From: Zygnema cylindricum | Lineage: Eukaryota; Streptophyta; Zygnematophyceae; Zygnematales; Zygnemataceae | Length of the DNA stretch: 51,284 nt | Direction: 5' to 3' | Assembly (NCBI GenBank): GCA_037447655.1 | Contig: JBBHKE010003228.1 | Location: 1 to 51,284 of the forward strand | In this document: positions 12,067-23,521 of the stretch, piece by piece | How positions within the stretch are numbered: the stretch's first letter is position 1 | Layout: every line of letters begins with the position of its first letter | Program-made: the position numbers and the translations under genes | Notes under the pieces: model-generated | What the model saw: only the letters and a program-made list of their open reading frames with translations | Database searches by the model: none | What the model was told of the DNA's origin: nothing

Positions 12067-12296
12067 AACCCGAGTTACAACAACGCAGTACTCTAGTTAC
12101 TCTAGTCACTCTAGTCACTCCAGCTACTCCTGTTACTCTAGTTACTCCATTTACTCCATTTACTTTAGTTACTCTAGCTACTCCAGGTACTGTAGTTACT
12201 CGAGTTACTCTAATTTCTCCAACTATAATTACTCCAGTCACTCTAGTTACTACAGTTACTCTCTCTAGTTACTAGAGTTACCTTAATTACTCGGGT

Positions 12297-12562
12297 TCCC
12301 CCGGGCTGGGGGGACTTACGGGGTTGTTAATTAAGTTAGGGTTGGGATTGGGGTTTGTATTTTTGTTTTTGTGAGTTGCCGTGCTTTTCATTTGAGTTAG
12401 GGTGCTTTTATTTTCCTTTTTGTTGTTTCCTTTTTTTAGGGTGTGTTTTTGTCGCTCTTTTTGTTTTTTATTGTTGTTTTTCAGTGTTGGTCATACCACC
12501 CCTTTTGTACCCCCAGACTCAGATGGTTTACCATCGTGCTTTTTAATTTATCATGCATTCTT
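12297..12562 (+). mobile_element. 5'-truncated LINE 3' end
   Basis: This segment matches the 3' terminus of LINE copy 1 (18951-19205) and of the minus-strand copy at 46169. It starts CCCCCGGGCTGGGGGGACTT and ends CTTTTTAATTTATCATGCA. It holds only the last codons and 3' UTR. Its abrupt 5' start within the minisatellite is the usual result of incomplete reverse transcription. Confidence 0.85.
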
Positions 12563-13227
12563 CCGTTACTTTAGTTACTCTAATCACTCTAGTTACTCTT
12601 GTTAATCCAATTACTCTTAACTACTCCAATTACTCTTGTTACTCCTATTAATCTACTTGTTGAAACTACTCTAGTTACTCCAACTTCTCTAGCTTTTCAA
12701 GTTACTCAAGTTACTCTAGATACTTTTTAAGTACACTATTTACTCTCATTATTGTAGTTACTCCACTTAGTCTAGTCACTTACTCAAGCGACTCTAGTTA
12801 CTCTAGTTGCTAAACTACTCTAATTACTCTAGTTACTCTTGTTACTTTAGTTAAACTACCTACTCCAATTTCCCTAGCTACTCGACTTACTCTAGTTACT
12901 ACTCAGTTACGCCAATGAATCCAATTGCTTTAGATATTCCAATAACTCTAGTTACTCCAGTTACTCCAGTTACTCTCGTTACCGTAGTTACTCCAGTTAC
13001 GCTTTTTACACTAGTTACTCAAGTTACTCTAGCTGCACTAATTATTGAAGTTACTCTAGTTAGTTTTTTTTTCACGCTGGTTATCCAACTACTCTAGTTA
13101 CTCCAGTTACTCTAGATACTCTGGTAACTCTAGTTACTCGAGTACTTCTAGTTGGTTCAATTACTGAAGTTATTCAGCGTACTCCAAGTACTCCAGTTAC
13201 GTCAGTTACTCCAATTACTCCAGTTAC

Positions 13228-13448
13228 TACACTTTGTATCGCTATGAGTAATAAAAAAAATTTCGGCAGTTAAAACAACTTATCTCCGTACACATCTCTC
13301 CGATTTTCAATTTGAGACCGCCAACCAGAAGCTTAGAATCCTACCTTTCAATCGCAACCGTCAGATCCACAATCCAACAACTGTGCATGGAAAAAATATG
13401 TGTTAAGAGACGAAAAAAACACTAACACTAATAGCGATTCACGTTGTA
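13228..13448. mobile_element. TACACTTTG-type MITE, 221 bp
   Basis: TA-bounded ends (TACACTTTGTATCGCTAT and ACTAATAGCGATTCACGTTGTA). The interior has TTAAAACAACTTATCTCCGT and a partial mirror of it, shared with the elements at 19288 and 19877. It sits inside the GTTACTCTA array. Confidence 0.75.
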
Positions 13449-13484
13449 GTTTCTCATGTTACTCAATTACTCTAGCTACTATAG

Positions 13485-14497
13485 TTTCATAGATGAGCTA
13501 AAACGTGTACCTTACGAAGAATGGAATTTGAGCACTGCTATACAACTTGTGTTAGATGATGAAGTTATCCAAGTTACTATGAAACAAAACAAGAGTTTCC
13601 AAGCTCTCAACACTCAGTTTTAAAAGAAAAAACAATTTTAAAATCCATGTAAAAAAAAGGAAGAGGTTGAAAATTGGAGAGTGCCCCGACTATGTGATTA
13701 CAGAAAGCACTATGTTCGCATATGTCCGGCATACAAGAAGACAAAAGAAGTTGGGGTATTTAGAGATGGCTGGAACACCAACCGTAAACACATGAAACTG
13801 GAGGGACTATCTAATGCACAGAGAAATGAAGCCGAGAAGATGGAGGTGAGCTGATTTCACGCAACAGATGAGAAGGAATGCTTTGCTCCCAACAAAACAT
13901 CTAGAGCAGTGGGCAACGATTGGACAACGGATACTAGAGCATCAACTCATATTGTTAGAAACAACAACATTTGATGAGCTTCATCCCACATCACTAATGA
14001 TTATCTATCATGCGAGTGGGAAAAATGTGGTGTCAAATGCTATACGGAAGGTCGCTCTGAAACTCCATATCAATAGAATGGAAGTAGAAAGAACTTTGCA
14101 TGATATCCTCTATGTACAAGATTTAAAAAAAAAATGGTTTTCTACATCCCATGTTGAAAGTAAAGGATTTACTGTAATGAAAAAAAATGGAAAGCAAGTA
14201 GTGAATAAAATGGAAAAAGTGGCAGTTGTGGAGACTAAGGGAGTGGAATGCATGTGCATCATGAATGAATTAACAAAAATGATAAAAGGATTTTTTTTTG
14301 GAGGAGTCAATGTTAGTGACAAACCAAGTACTTTAGTGTGTGGTGGGTGTGCTTTAGGGAAGATTCGCGTATATTTTTTTTCCCACACAAATTAGTAAGA
14401 GAGGTGAAAAGGTCTTAAAATTAGTCCACTCTGGTGTATGTTGACCTACAAAGGTTCCTTCTATTGGAGAGTTAAGGAACATGTTCCGTTTCTCGAG
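13485..14497 (+). pseudogene. Ty1/copia gag-protease-preintegrase fragment
   Basis: Several frames together read as a decayed copia polyprotein. A gag end and a degenerate zinc knuckle (CDYRKHYVRICP, near 13697) are followed by WTTDTRASTHIV near 13918, which corresponds to the protease WxxDSGAxxH with the Gly lost. Next come TLHDILYVQDLKKKWFSTSH and CGGCALGK, the GAG-pre-integrase signatures, in the frame ending at 14395. After a frameshift KLVHSGVC begins the integrase core, with a stop in it. LINE copy 1 then truncates it. It is frameshifted, has stops and is not functional. The likely age exceeds that of the LINE. Confidence 0.75.
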
Positions 14498-14627
14498 CCC
14501 ATTCCCTTGTGAAGTCAACGCGAGAATGGGGAGGGAGGGGAAAAATGCTCCCTGTGTCTCCAAAGACCCCCTCCCCTATACCCCTTACCCACCCAGAACC
14601 GGTACTTGAACCCTCTCTTCCCCCCTC

Positions 14628-14628
<1 letters not shown>

Positions 14629-14659
<31 letters not shown>
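14629..14659. repeat. C31 homopolymer in the LINE leader
   Basis: 31 consecutive C residues (14629-14659) within Pro-coding sequence of LINE copy 1. The length is likely to be unstable between reads. Confidence 0.9.
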
Positions 14660-15451
14660 ATTTCTTTTCCAACATCAAACTTTATGTTATATTCTGGCCC
14701 ACTACCAATTTCCCCATCCATCCCACATAAGTTCCTTTTCCTCTCCCACGCTTTCACTTCCTCTCACCCTCCCAATTCCCATGACTTCTTTGACTTATTG
14801 ATCATGTCCGGAAGCCCTTCTTATTCCCTTCTCCCTCCCCCACCTCCAACCAAACCTCGTAAAGCTTCTAGGCGTTTGGAATGTCCTGGGTGTCACAACC
14901 TTTTTTCCGCTGGGGCCGGTTTTTCCCTTCATACACGGAGTTGTCGACATTGTATAACCCTGGGTGGTCCTTTGTCTATCACATCTCCTCAATCGTCGTC
15001 GATCACACTCCCCTCCAGCCCCACTGATGAGGATTGGAATTTCGTCATGGAATTTCGTCAGTGAGTTATATGTTTTGGGGGCCTACGATTTGGGAGCCCC
15101 TCGCCCGCGATTGTACACGCAAATTCCTATGGCCGTCAGGACAATAGTACAAGATGCCCTGCACCTCCCCTTGTCCCACATTTCTTCAAACTCGACAGAC
15201 ATTGCTTCTTGGAACCTTATTTTTATGTTCTCTCTCTGGGTGTAGTCCTTCCAAGTCATGAAGGAGGCAGTGGGGCTAGAGAAAACTATGGCGCGTTATC
15301 ACCAATTCCTTCGTGGTGACTGGAAAGCTTTCCACGCCGAGCATGAGGATCGGGTATCGAGCACCTCTTTCATACCACGTCGGCCACGTAGGCCATCAGA
15401 TGTTCCGGCCTCTTATTGTCGAGCAACTCACTTAGGCCGTGTTGGTGAGCT

Positions 15452-16514
15452 TGTAGAAATTAGTGGTTCTTTTATTATTTTCTAGGTCTAAAATAAAATG
15501 TAGAAAAAAGCCGAGGCAGTCTGCCTCTAGCTCCTATCTTTAGCTCCCACACTTGTCGCAGTCACTGAAGGTTGAAAAAAGAGCTAGAGCCATGGCTGCC
15601 TGTGCTGTCCAGAGAGAGCCAGGCAATTGTTGTTGAAAAGAGGTAATTAATAGTTCATTCTCTATTTTAGTTATACTATAAAAAAAAGAGTGAAGATCAA
15701 AGGCACGCCATGGCTGCCGCCATATTTAGAAAGTGGCAGATTTTAAAATAAATGATATTTTACTAAAATATTGCTTAAGTCTTACTTTGAACCTACGACC
15801 TCTGGATTCTATATATCCGGGCGTTTTTAACCATCAAGGCGCTAAGAAACGATACACGTGACGGATTTCAAAGATATATAAAAATTAACAAAACGTCTAA
15901 TTAACACCGAACTAACGAAGAGGAACAATTCATGCACGTACGCCAATCTGAACCGTGTAAAATATGTTTTGATCGTACGGCCAGCATTGTAGCCGCCACT
16001 CGAATTGCGGTTTTGGCGGCTTTCGGAGATAGCGTCACGCGGTGCCACATTGCGCCTCATTATTTGACACCGGAGAAGATGGGATGAACCATGACTCCCA
16101 ATTTGAGAGGTGTTATCTTGTAGACTATGTCGTACAATAGACGTACAATATGTACATCGCCCATTGTACCTTCTTGTACTATATAGTGTTCCTATTGGAC
16201 TAGGGTTTAGTAGTACGTAGTCGTGAGTAGGCAGACTGAGAATTAGTGATATTTAGGTACCTCTCTCTAAAAGAACTTAAAAATATAAAGGTCATTTTTC
16301 ACCATCCATAACTTACAGCTCAGGGGAGCAAATTCAAAGATTCTTTTTGCTATAGACTCAAGTGAGTCTTGCCTTCACAGGGGTGAAGGTGGTCATAGTT
16401 TTTTGTCTGTCAAGGTGACAGTTATTCTTGCTGAAACACAAAGGGGTCATGGTTATCCTAGAGGTTTCGTGTGAGCTGCCTACTCTAAGGACCTATGGAG
16501 GTCTCACAGTTGCA
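15452..16514 (+). mobile_element. Solo LTR (1,063 bp) inside LINE copy 1
   Basis: It starts TGTAGAAAT and ends GTTGCA. The 5-bp flanks are GAGCT (15447-15451) and AAGCT (16515-16519), a target duplication with one mismatch. Removing it rejoins the LINE reading to match LINE copy 3 (GGT..GTTTTCTTGAGC). A second LTR at 30961 aligns from the same TGTAGAAAT start to the shared GGGGAGCAAATTCA and TATGGAGGTC blocks. No internal domain remains, so this is an LTR-LTR recombination product. Confidence 0.85.
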
Positions 16515-16629
16515 AAGCTTTCTCGAGCGGTTCGGGCCCTACAGCCATTCACCCCTGCCCCCGGATCTTCTTCCACTATTGAGGTCTTTCGAGCTCTCCA
16601 CCCCCTACACCTTCCCCTTTACCCCCTTC

Positions 16630-17608
16630 CATCCACGCATTTGAGCCTTCTGAGAGTTTTACTTTAAAGCGGGAGGTTTTCATTAACGCTCTTAGCTCTT
16701 CTCCTCACCTTTCAGCAGAGGGCCCTTCGGGCACAGTGTATGAGTTGTTTCGTGATGTTCTGCCTCCTGAATCGGGTACCCCGGGGTTTGATGTTTTTTT
16801 TCGAGTATGTTTCTTTATTGCTAGTGGGGATGTTCCCCCTCGGGTTTGTGAACTTCTCACGGCGTCTCGCCTTGTGGCAGCCGCCAAACCTAATGGTGGG
16901 ATCCGCCCTATCGCTGTGGGAGAGGTTTTATATAGATTGGTGGCTCGTGCGATATGTCTCACCTCCAACCAGCTTTCCATGATTATTTCTCTCCTCATCA
17001 GTTTGGAGTGGCCACGAGAGGGTGTTGTGAGGCAGTGGTCCACGGGATTCGGGCTTTGTTGGATGTACATTCGGATTGGTTGGTCCTTCAGGTCGATGTT
17101 TCTAATGCCTTTAATACGGTGGATCGGAACGTGATTTTTACAGAGCTTATGGCGGCTCCATCTCCGATTGTCCAATTATTCCCCTTTGTGAGGGCTTTCT
17201 ATTCTTTGACAATCAACCTTTCCTTCTCGGCCGATGGTGATCTCATTCCTCTCACCTGTGCTACTTGCACTCGCCAAGGCGACCCTCTCGGCGGAACTTT
17301 GTTCGCCCTCGCACATTACCGGGCCCTTCGTGCTTCGGCATCCGCCTTCCCTTCTTGCCTTTTCCCTTTCGGTTGCAGATGATACGCACATCATTGGTCC
17401 CAGAGAACCAGTCGTGTTGGCATATGATTTCTTCAAGGAGTGTTTAGCCGAACTCAACCTTTCAATCCAGCCGTCGAAGTGTGTTATTTGGTCTCCTCAT
17501 GATATTCCACTTTCGTTTACTCCCCCTTCTGGTTTTCAAACCCCTTCTCCCTCCGATGGTATTCGTGTGCTTGGTTGTCCCCTTGGTTGTGACCCAATCC
17601 CTTCATGA
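16630..17608 (+). pseudogene. LINE copy 1 reverse transcriptase, frameshifted
   Basis: RT motifs occur in order over three frames: KPNGGIRPIAVGEVLYRL (near 16890), LQVDVSNAFNTVDR (motif A with the catalytic Asp, near 17090), TRQGDPLGGTLFALA (motif B, near 17270), and SVADDTHIIGP (motif C, near 17380, with Val in place of the usual Tyr or Phe of xADD). Frameshifts lie near 16965 and 17365. It aligns with the minus-strand copy at 34090-34800, which has the same order. Confidence 0.85.
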
Positions 17609-18988
17609 TGCTTTACAAACGGATCTGGCCCAGGTGGACGACCATCCTCAACTTCTTGATCCCCAAGTTGCTTTTGCTATGTTAACCAGGTGCTTTCCCC
17701 ACCGCGCTTCCTACCTTACTCGTACTTCCCCTCTCACCTCGACATTTGTCTCTTCTTTCTCAGCTTTTGACGATCGCCTCATGGACGTCCTCGACACTCT
17801 GTTAGGTCAAGGGGCATTTGATCGTGAGTCTGGGCCATCGCCCCGCATTCAGGCATCCTTGCCTGTCTCTACGGGGGGGTTGGGTCTATTATCCACTGCT
17901 CGTGTTGCTCCCGCTGCATATTTGGGAAGTTGGTGTCTTATTGCCTTTACTCTTGTTTCCCGTTTCTTGGCTGGGGACACCCCGGTTCTAGCTATTGTTA
18001 TCCCTCGGGTTTCAGACGGTGTGTTCACCTTCCAACGATTTCTATTGGACGCGTCACCTTCTCTCCCTCCCCACGCCCTAGTGGATGTTCCAATTTTCTC
18101 TACCCTTGTTACAAAATGTGTTCAGCGTGTCCAAAAATCGATTTCTGATCGGGTTGTCGCTGCCATTAAATCCGACCTTCTCAAGGCGCTTCCCTCCGAT
18201 TCTTCGCGTGCCCGTCTTCTCTCTTGTGGTGGGGACCTGGTTATGGGTCCTGGCTTTTCGCCACACCTCTTTTGTCCACTCTCAGATTTTCACCTGCTCA
18301 ATTCACCACCGCCCTCTGATTTCACCTTGGCCTCCCCCATCCTCCTTTACTTGGCTTTGTTGTTTGTGCATGTGGTCGTGTCTTGGGGCCCGATGGTGTC
18401 CATCTGCTACGTTGCTCCCATGGGGGAGATTTGATCCAGGCGCACGACACTATTCGTGACACTGTTGCGATTATTGATTCAGAAGGGGGCTTTTCTGTGC
18501 GTCGAGAGGTTTCTCATATTGTTCCCTCGCGTCGGATTGATGTTGTTTTGCTTGATGGTGTTCGTCACATCTTCGGTGATATTTTTGTGGCAAACCCTAC
18601 TTCAGCTACAGTTGTTGGTCAGGCGGCTCGACATGTTGGGCTGGCAGCTCGTGATGCCGCTAAAGCGAAAGAGCGTGATTATGCCCATCTGGACCCTATG
18701 GATGACTTTATTCCGATGGCGTTCGAGATCTTTGGTTGTTTGGGTGTTGCACTAGACGAGTTTCTCCGTACTTGTGCTCAACGTGCTTTCGAGGGTCGAG
18801 GATCTGGGAGCCCTCCTCCTTCAGTCCTTACTTCTTTTTATCGTCAACGCTTATCTGTTGCTCTACAGCGAGTGCAGGCTTCTATTCTCCTTCGATCGAC
18901 TGATGCGGTTATGGATCGTCGCCGTGCTCCGGTACTCCCTCAACGTGCTCCCCCGGGCTGGGGGGACTTACAGGGTTGTTTTTCGTAG
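17600..18988 (+). pseudogene. LINE copy 1 C-terminal CCHC/endonuclease region
   Basis: Two overlapping frames read on from the RT: 17590-18434, then 18383-18988. The zinc motif C-x-C...H-x3-C (GPDGVHLLRCSHGG) is followed by HDTIRDTV, then RRIDVVLLDG and FGDIFVANP, a candidate PD-(D/E)xK core. The region closes with FIPMAFEIFGCLGVALDEFL and the tail GWGDLQGCFS. A frameshift near 18380 breaks it. The intact counterpart is at 46425-47489. Confidence 0.8.
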
Positions 18989-19205
18989 ATTTTAAATTGT
19001 GTTGGGGCTGGGGTTGGGGTATGTAGTTTTTTTTTGTGAGTTGCCGTGCTTTTCATTTTGAGTTAGGGTGCTTTTTTTTTCTTTTTTTTTTTTTTTTTCT
19101 CGTCGTTTTTTTTTTTTTTTATTGTTTTTCAGTGGTGTCCATGCCACCCCTTTTGTACCCCCAGACTCAGATGGTTTACCATCGTGCTTTTTAATTTATC
19201 ATGCA

Positions 19206-19287
19206 TACTGTCCTATTTCGGAACAGTGTTTTGATAGCGCGGTTGTACGAAAATGATATTCGGGCTCGTCTTCAATTCCCTTAGTAG
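19206..19287. other. Short flank after LINE copy 1
   Basis: Unique-looking sequence between the LINE end and the next MITE. It may be residual copia sequence, but no motif is readable. Confidence 0.3.
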
Positions 19288-19507
19288 TACACTTTGAATC
19301 GCTATTAGTGTTAATGCTTTTTTTCGTCTCTTAAAACATCTTTTCTTTGTACACACATGTTCGATTGTAGATCTGACGGATGTGATTTAAAGGTAAGATT
19401 CTTAGCTTTCGATTGTCGATATCAAATTGAAAATCGGCAAGTGTGTACGCAAAAATGATGTTTTGAGTGGCGAAAAAATATTAACCCTAATAGTAATTCA
19501 AAGTGTA
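19288..19507. mobile_element. TACACTTTG-type MITE, 220 bp
   Basis: The left end TACACTTTGAATCGCTATTAG and right end TAATAGTAATTCAAAGTGTA are inverted and TA-bounded. Subterminal CTTAAAACATCTTTTCTTTG and its mirror AAAAATGATGTTTTGAGTGG mark the same subtype as 13228 and 19877. Confidence 0.8.
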
Positions 19508-19601
19508 CCTGCAAACGGTTTTAGTACACCGCCAAAAAATTAAAACTGCCCGCGTCACCTTTTTTTGTGCCACAAGAGCGTCGAAGTAGCCTGGTGCCCT
19601 A

Positions 19602-20193
19602 AACTGTGTATCTTTATTAGTGTAATTGTTTTTTACTCCACTTAAAACGTCTTTTCTCCGTACACACATGTCCGATTTTTGGTGGACGACCACAAATCGG
19701 AAGGTGAGAATCTGATATTTCAATTGCAACCGTCAGATTAAAAATCTAGCAACTGTGCAAGGAGAAATGATGTTTCAAGTTGTAAAAAAAACATTAATGT
19801 TTTCTTTCGGAAACATTTTTTCTCTGTGAAATCCAACAACTCCGATTGAAAGCTAAGGTTCTCACCTTCCGATTGGTACACCGTGTATCGCTATTAGTGC
19901 TAATGTTTTTTTTGCCACTTAAAACATATTTTATCCGTACATACTTATCAGATTAAGGATATGACGGTTGCGATTGAAAGTCAAAATTCTCACCTTACGA
20001 TTGTCGGTATCCATTTCAATAATCGGAAAAATGTGTACGTAAAAATGATGTTTTAAGTGGCGATTTTGTTTTTAACACTAATAGCGATACACGGTGTAGT
20101 CTCCAATCATTAACCGGACACGTGTGCACAGAGAAAAGATGTTTTAAGTGGCCAAATAAACATGAACACTAATAAGCGATTCACGGTCCAGGG
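19602..20193. mobile_element. Cluster of decayed MITEs hosting a younger copy
   Basis: The left remnant starts near 19602 (ACTGTGTATCTTTATTAG) and the right remnant ends near 20193 (CACTAATAAGCGATTCACGGT). Both carry the subtype's TTAAAACGTCTTTTCTCCGT / AGAAAAGATGTTTTAAGTGG blocks. At about 370 bp without the inner copy it is too long for one element, so two partial copies probably adjoin. Confidence 0.6.
19877..20098. mobile_element. TACACCGTG-type MITE nested in older copies, 222 bp
   Basis: The left end TACACCGTGTATCGCTATTAG and right end CTAATAGCGATACACGGTGTA are near-perfect inverted repeats with TA borders. It interrupts the older cluster between CGATTGG and CTCCAATCA. It is the best-preserved copy of the ~220-bp subtype here. 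Confidence 0.85.
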
Positions 20194-21223
20194 GAAGGTG
20201 ACAATAGCCCTCCCAATCACAACCGATACCGAAGGGAGGCGCTTTTGAGATTTAACTGTATCAATCTTATGGAGACTCGACTAAGGGAGCTTGAATTTGT
20301 CGACTCTGAGGAACCCAGCTAGTATACATAATCAATTAGAGTGCGACCTATTTTTCGAAATATATAAAGGCCCAATGCTACCAAAACTCAGAGAAGAAAC
20401 TCACCGATCCCCAGCTCCCACGCCTCCCCTCCTCTTACTCCGCGCCCAACTTTCCACCTTAAAGCAATCAATGCACAAGAATGCCAACCTGATGCAAAGA
20501 TGCGAGAGAGAATCCACTGAAAAAGCAAGATGGCAAAATGGTCGTCGAATTATATCCTTTGTCGTGGGTGTTTTTTTCTCTAGGACGCGCGACCCAATCA
20601 TAACCCGACACTACCTTGCGCCAATAATTTGGGGTTGGGTCAGAGTCCATTCTCCCACGCTTTCTATTCCTACCTAGAGTCAATTTCTGGGCGTCAAATC
20701 TACCATAAAAGCCTTGCAGCAACTAACCAATCGATGGCTACCAAGGGTATGCGTGGCTTTCAGCGAAGCAGCTAAATTGCTTTGTACACAATTCAATGTA
20801 CGTCTATGACCTTATTGGTGCATCTGTTTTCTTGTTAGGGTTACAATTAGAGAGTGAATCATTCAAACACAATTATCTTTTGACAAAAATATCCTCCCAA
20901 CATTTGTTCATGGAATTCAAACAATATCTTTCATTGACGACTGTTTCTTTTGATTTTCAAGGCTTGCTGTAGAAAATCAAAGAGAAATACTACAAATAAA
21001 CAGCAACTCAAATACATCATTGGATATTTAAATTCAGCATTGATTATTGAGTGTTCAAAACTTTAACATTGGACAAGTAACTAGAATGGACATTTTCAGA
21101 AATTTTCCCTTGTTTAATGTTCAAAATCGAATTGTTTAAATTCTCTAAAACACAAACGTTCAAACAATGTCATAGTGGAAGTGGAGAAACCCTATCAACT
21201 CCATTGATTTCCATATTCCATAG

Positions 21224-21226
<3 letters not shown>
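20194..21226. other. No recognised gene; 128-codon ORF of unknown nature
   Basis: The + frame 20291-20677 is open for 128 codons (KGPMLPKLREETHRSPAP...), with no motif and no homologous neighbour. The DNA around 20380-20700 is richer in GC than the flanks, which might mark an old insertion. I see no support for a gene. Confidence 0.25.

Positions 21227-21306
<80 letters not shown>
21227..21306. repeat. (AT)n microsatellite, ~80 bp
   Basis: About 39 AT dinucleotides, then TTTTATATATTTTA. The Tyr-Ile frames on both strands are artefacts of this repeat. Confidence 0.95.
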
Positions 21307-21309
<3 letters not shown>

Positions 21310-21324
21310 ATATATTTTACATGC

Positions 21325-21845
21325 TACACCGCGCATCGTTATTAGTGTCAAAGTTTAAATAGTGTGTAAGTAAATATCATGAGTCATTGGCTAATTAAAA
21401 TTTGAAAATTAAAAAAAAAAGGTTTATTCTAATTTGATTAGCAGCTAATTCAACGACAAAAAATGTAAAATTTTACGTATGATTATATACATTATTATAT
21501 GTATTATGCAAAATAAAAAATCATTACACCGTAATGAAGTTTAAATATCCATACATGTCGAGACTTATTTACATTCGTCCAATCCGTTTTTTTAGCGCCG
21601 TTCCTATGCGAGCGCGTCGATTTAATTCATTTTTTTTGTAAAATATTCACTTAAAAGGTACATTTATGTAGGTCGGTATCGACCGTATACCACACTATTC
21701 ATATTTGTACTTTTAGTATCAGCGCTAATTTATACGGAACCTCAATTAGCGTCAAGGAAAAAATTAAAATCAAGTATACTATTTTTGGAAAAATCAAAAT
21801 TTTAAACCCAAATTAGTGACCTTGACACTAATACGTGCCTGTGTA
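21325..21845. mobile_element. TACACCGCG-type element, long subtype, 521 bp
   Basis: The left end TACACCGCGCATCGTTATTAG is paired with a degenerate right end (GACACTAATACGTGCCTGTGTA). The interior aligns along most of its length with 49884-51034. It preserves the empty site (ACTTAAAAGGTACATTTATG) for the hAT-like insertion present in that copy. Confidence 0.75.
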
Positions 21846-23521
21846 GGCCAACAAGTCGTGATAAATTGTCGATACCGCCCCGCATGCACATTTTCTATTC
21901 ACGAAATTCCTTCCCATTAGTTGTACTAGCGGTTCAACAAGGTGTTAGAGGGTAAAACTATGTCGTTTTTTGTCAGATTTAGTCAAAATTACAAAGACAT
22001 AAACAACTTTCCTCAGTAATTCAGAGTTCAATCAAAATTATCGAAACACAATGCATTTATAATTCAATTGATAGCAGTTGAATTTAAATAAATTTGATAA
22101 TTACAACGCTTATTCGTCAAATTTATGGATTTTTACAAAACCTCCATGAAGTTTAATAAAATCTCAAAACAATGAATAAAAATCAATTGAGCACAGTCAA
22201 AATAAGTCATATCTAACAGAATTTGGTTAAGTGAGAGAACTTTAATCATGTTTCGTAATACACAAGTGAACTTCTTGAAGTTAAAATGAATGTAGTCTGA
22301 TTAAGTTAAATTCAATTTGATGTCCTTCAATGTTGTGAGTTCGTTCGGTACTCATTAAAATGTATTCAATTTCTTTGAAATTCGATTAAATCAAATCATC
22401 ATGCATGGCTGTTTTATTTTAAAATATTTAAATTTAGACATAGTTATTGGTACACATTAAGATTTGGTTACTTGTAGTAATTTTACATGGGCGATGAACA
22501 GAATGGAATGCATTTCCTCGAAATTCACATTTGGAGAATCAAAAAATAATGTGGAGGGATATCAATGGGGAATGACTATAACACAAAACCTTTTCCGGGT
22601 TTAATAGAACATTTCAATTTGTATATTTCTACACTTCTTGATGGTTTAGAGTGACTTGTTGTATAAAAAAAACCATTTTTACTGCCTTTTGAGTGTTAGA
22701 GCTTAATATTTACCAAAAACATCACGATGCAATATCCGAGCTTTTGGCTTGTGAGTTGGCATCACATTCTTTGTGATCTTTCCACGACACTCAAAATTAT
22801 TCCAAGTCCATCAAACAAAGCGTGCTTCAAACAAATGTTTTTCGAGTGCTTTATAAACTAGAGTTTTGTACTCATTTAGTAACCAAAAGACAAAGTAGTT
22901 CAACATCAGCAATGCACAAGCCCTCAAGAAAAAACACTTGAATAGACAAAATTTTAGTGATGTTTCCATTATCCAATAGTTTTATATTTGTCAAATAAGG
23001 ATGGCTTTTATTTGCTTTGGGATAACATGGATTAGCCCGAGTGGATATAATTACTCAAAACAAAGCAAATTATACACATTAAACCATGAACACCCTTAGT
23101 GAAGGGCGCCGATTACTATTTACAAAAGTCAAACATTTAATACGCAACAAATTTTCTAAAAAAATCGGTTATTTCAAAAAAAGAACAATTAGGTGGCAAC
23201 AAATTCTGGCTATTACTATACAGGTAGTGCAAAAACGAAAATAAGAAAACAAAAAAAAAAATGAAATTGATCGATAATTAAATAAGAAGAAAAAAAACGT
23301 TTCCTACAAAAATAGTTAAACATAAATAATGAAGTATTTATAATCACCTACACGAAGACCTAGTTGTACCTTTTCGTCGAAAAAAATCATAAGTAATTTT
23401 TCGACAGAAAGTTAAACAATGCTCAAGTTACTTCTAGCGCTATCTTGATGCTGTACAAATGTGAATAAGAGGTGAAGACTTCATCGAACTGATCAAATGA
23501 AACAAAACAAATCATTCAAAC
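21846..23521. other. AT-rich stretch without recognised features
   Basis: About 1.7 kb of A/T-rich sequence with frequent stops in all frames and no long repeats noticed. No gene supported. Confidence 0.5.

Larger units (their letters stand above)
12067..13483. repeat. 9-bp minisatellite, consensus GTTACTCTA
   Basis: Imperfect 9-mers (GTTACTCTA, GTTACTCCA, AATTACTCC) run from 12067 to about 12295, 12563 to 13227 and 13449 to 13483. The array is split by a LINE 3' fragment and by a TACACCG-family element, both younger than the array. It generates the Val-Thr-rich frames on both strands, which are not genes. Confidence 0.9.
14498..19205 (+). mobile_element. RLE-type non-LTR retrotransposon, copy 1
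   Basis: About 3.6 kb of LINE sequence plus an inserted LTR (15452-16514). In order: a Pro-rich leader with a C31 tract; an N-terminal zinc finger (CPGCHNLF...HTRSC, near 14880-14935); reverse transcriptase (16630-17600); and a C-terminal CCHC plus PD-(D/E)xK-like region (18360-18990). The 3' UTR ends AATTTATCATGCA. The 5' border follows a copia fragment containing GGAACATGTT, and GGAACAGTGTT follows the 3' end, so a target duplication of about 10 bp is possible. No APE endonuclease is seen, which fits the restriction-like-endonuclease group (R2/Utopia-like). Several frameshifts make it inactive. Confidence 0.85.

Noticed and set aside
11978-13097. Val-Thr repeat proteins on both strands
   Set aside because: Products of the GTTACTCTA minisatellite, without a plausible start or flanking exon.
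21117-21362. Tyr-Ile repeat frames on both strands
   Set aside because: Artefact of the (AT)n microsatellite.
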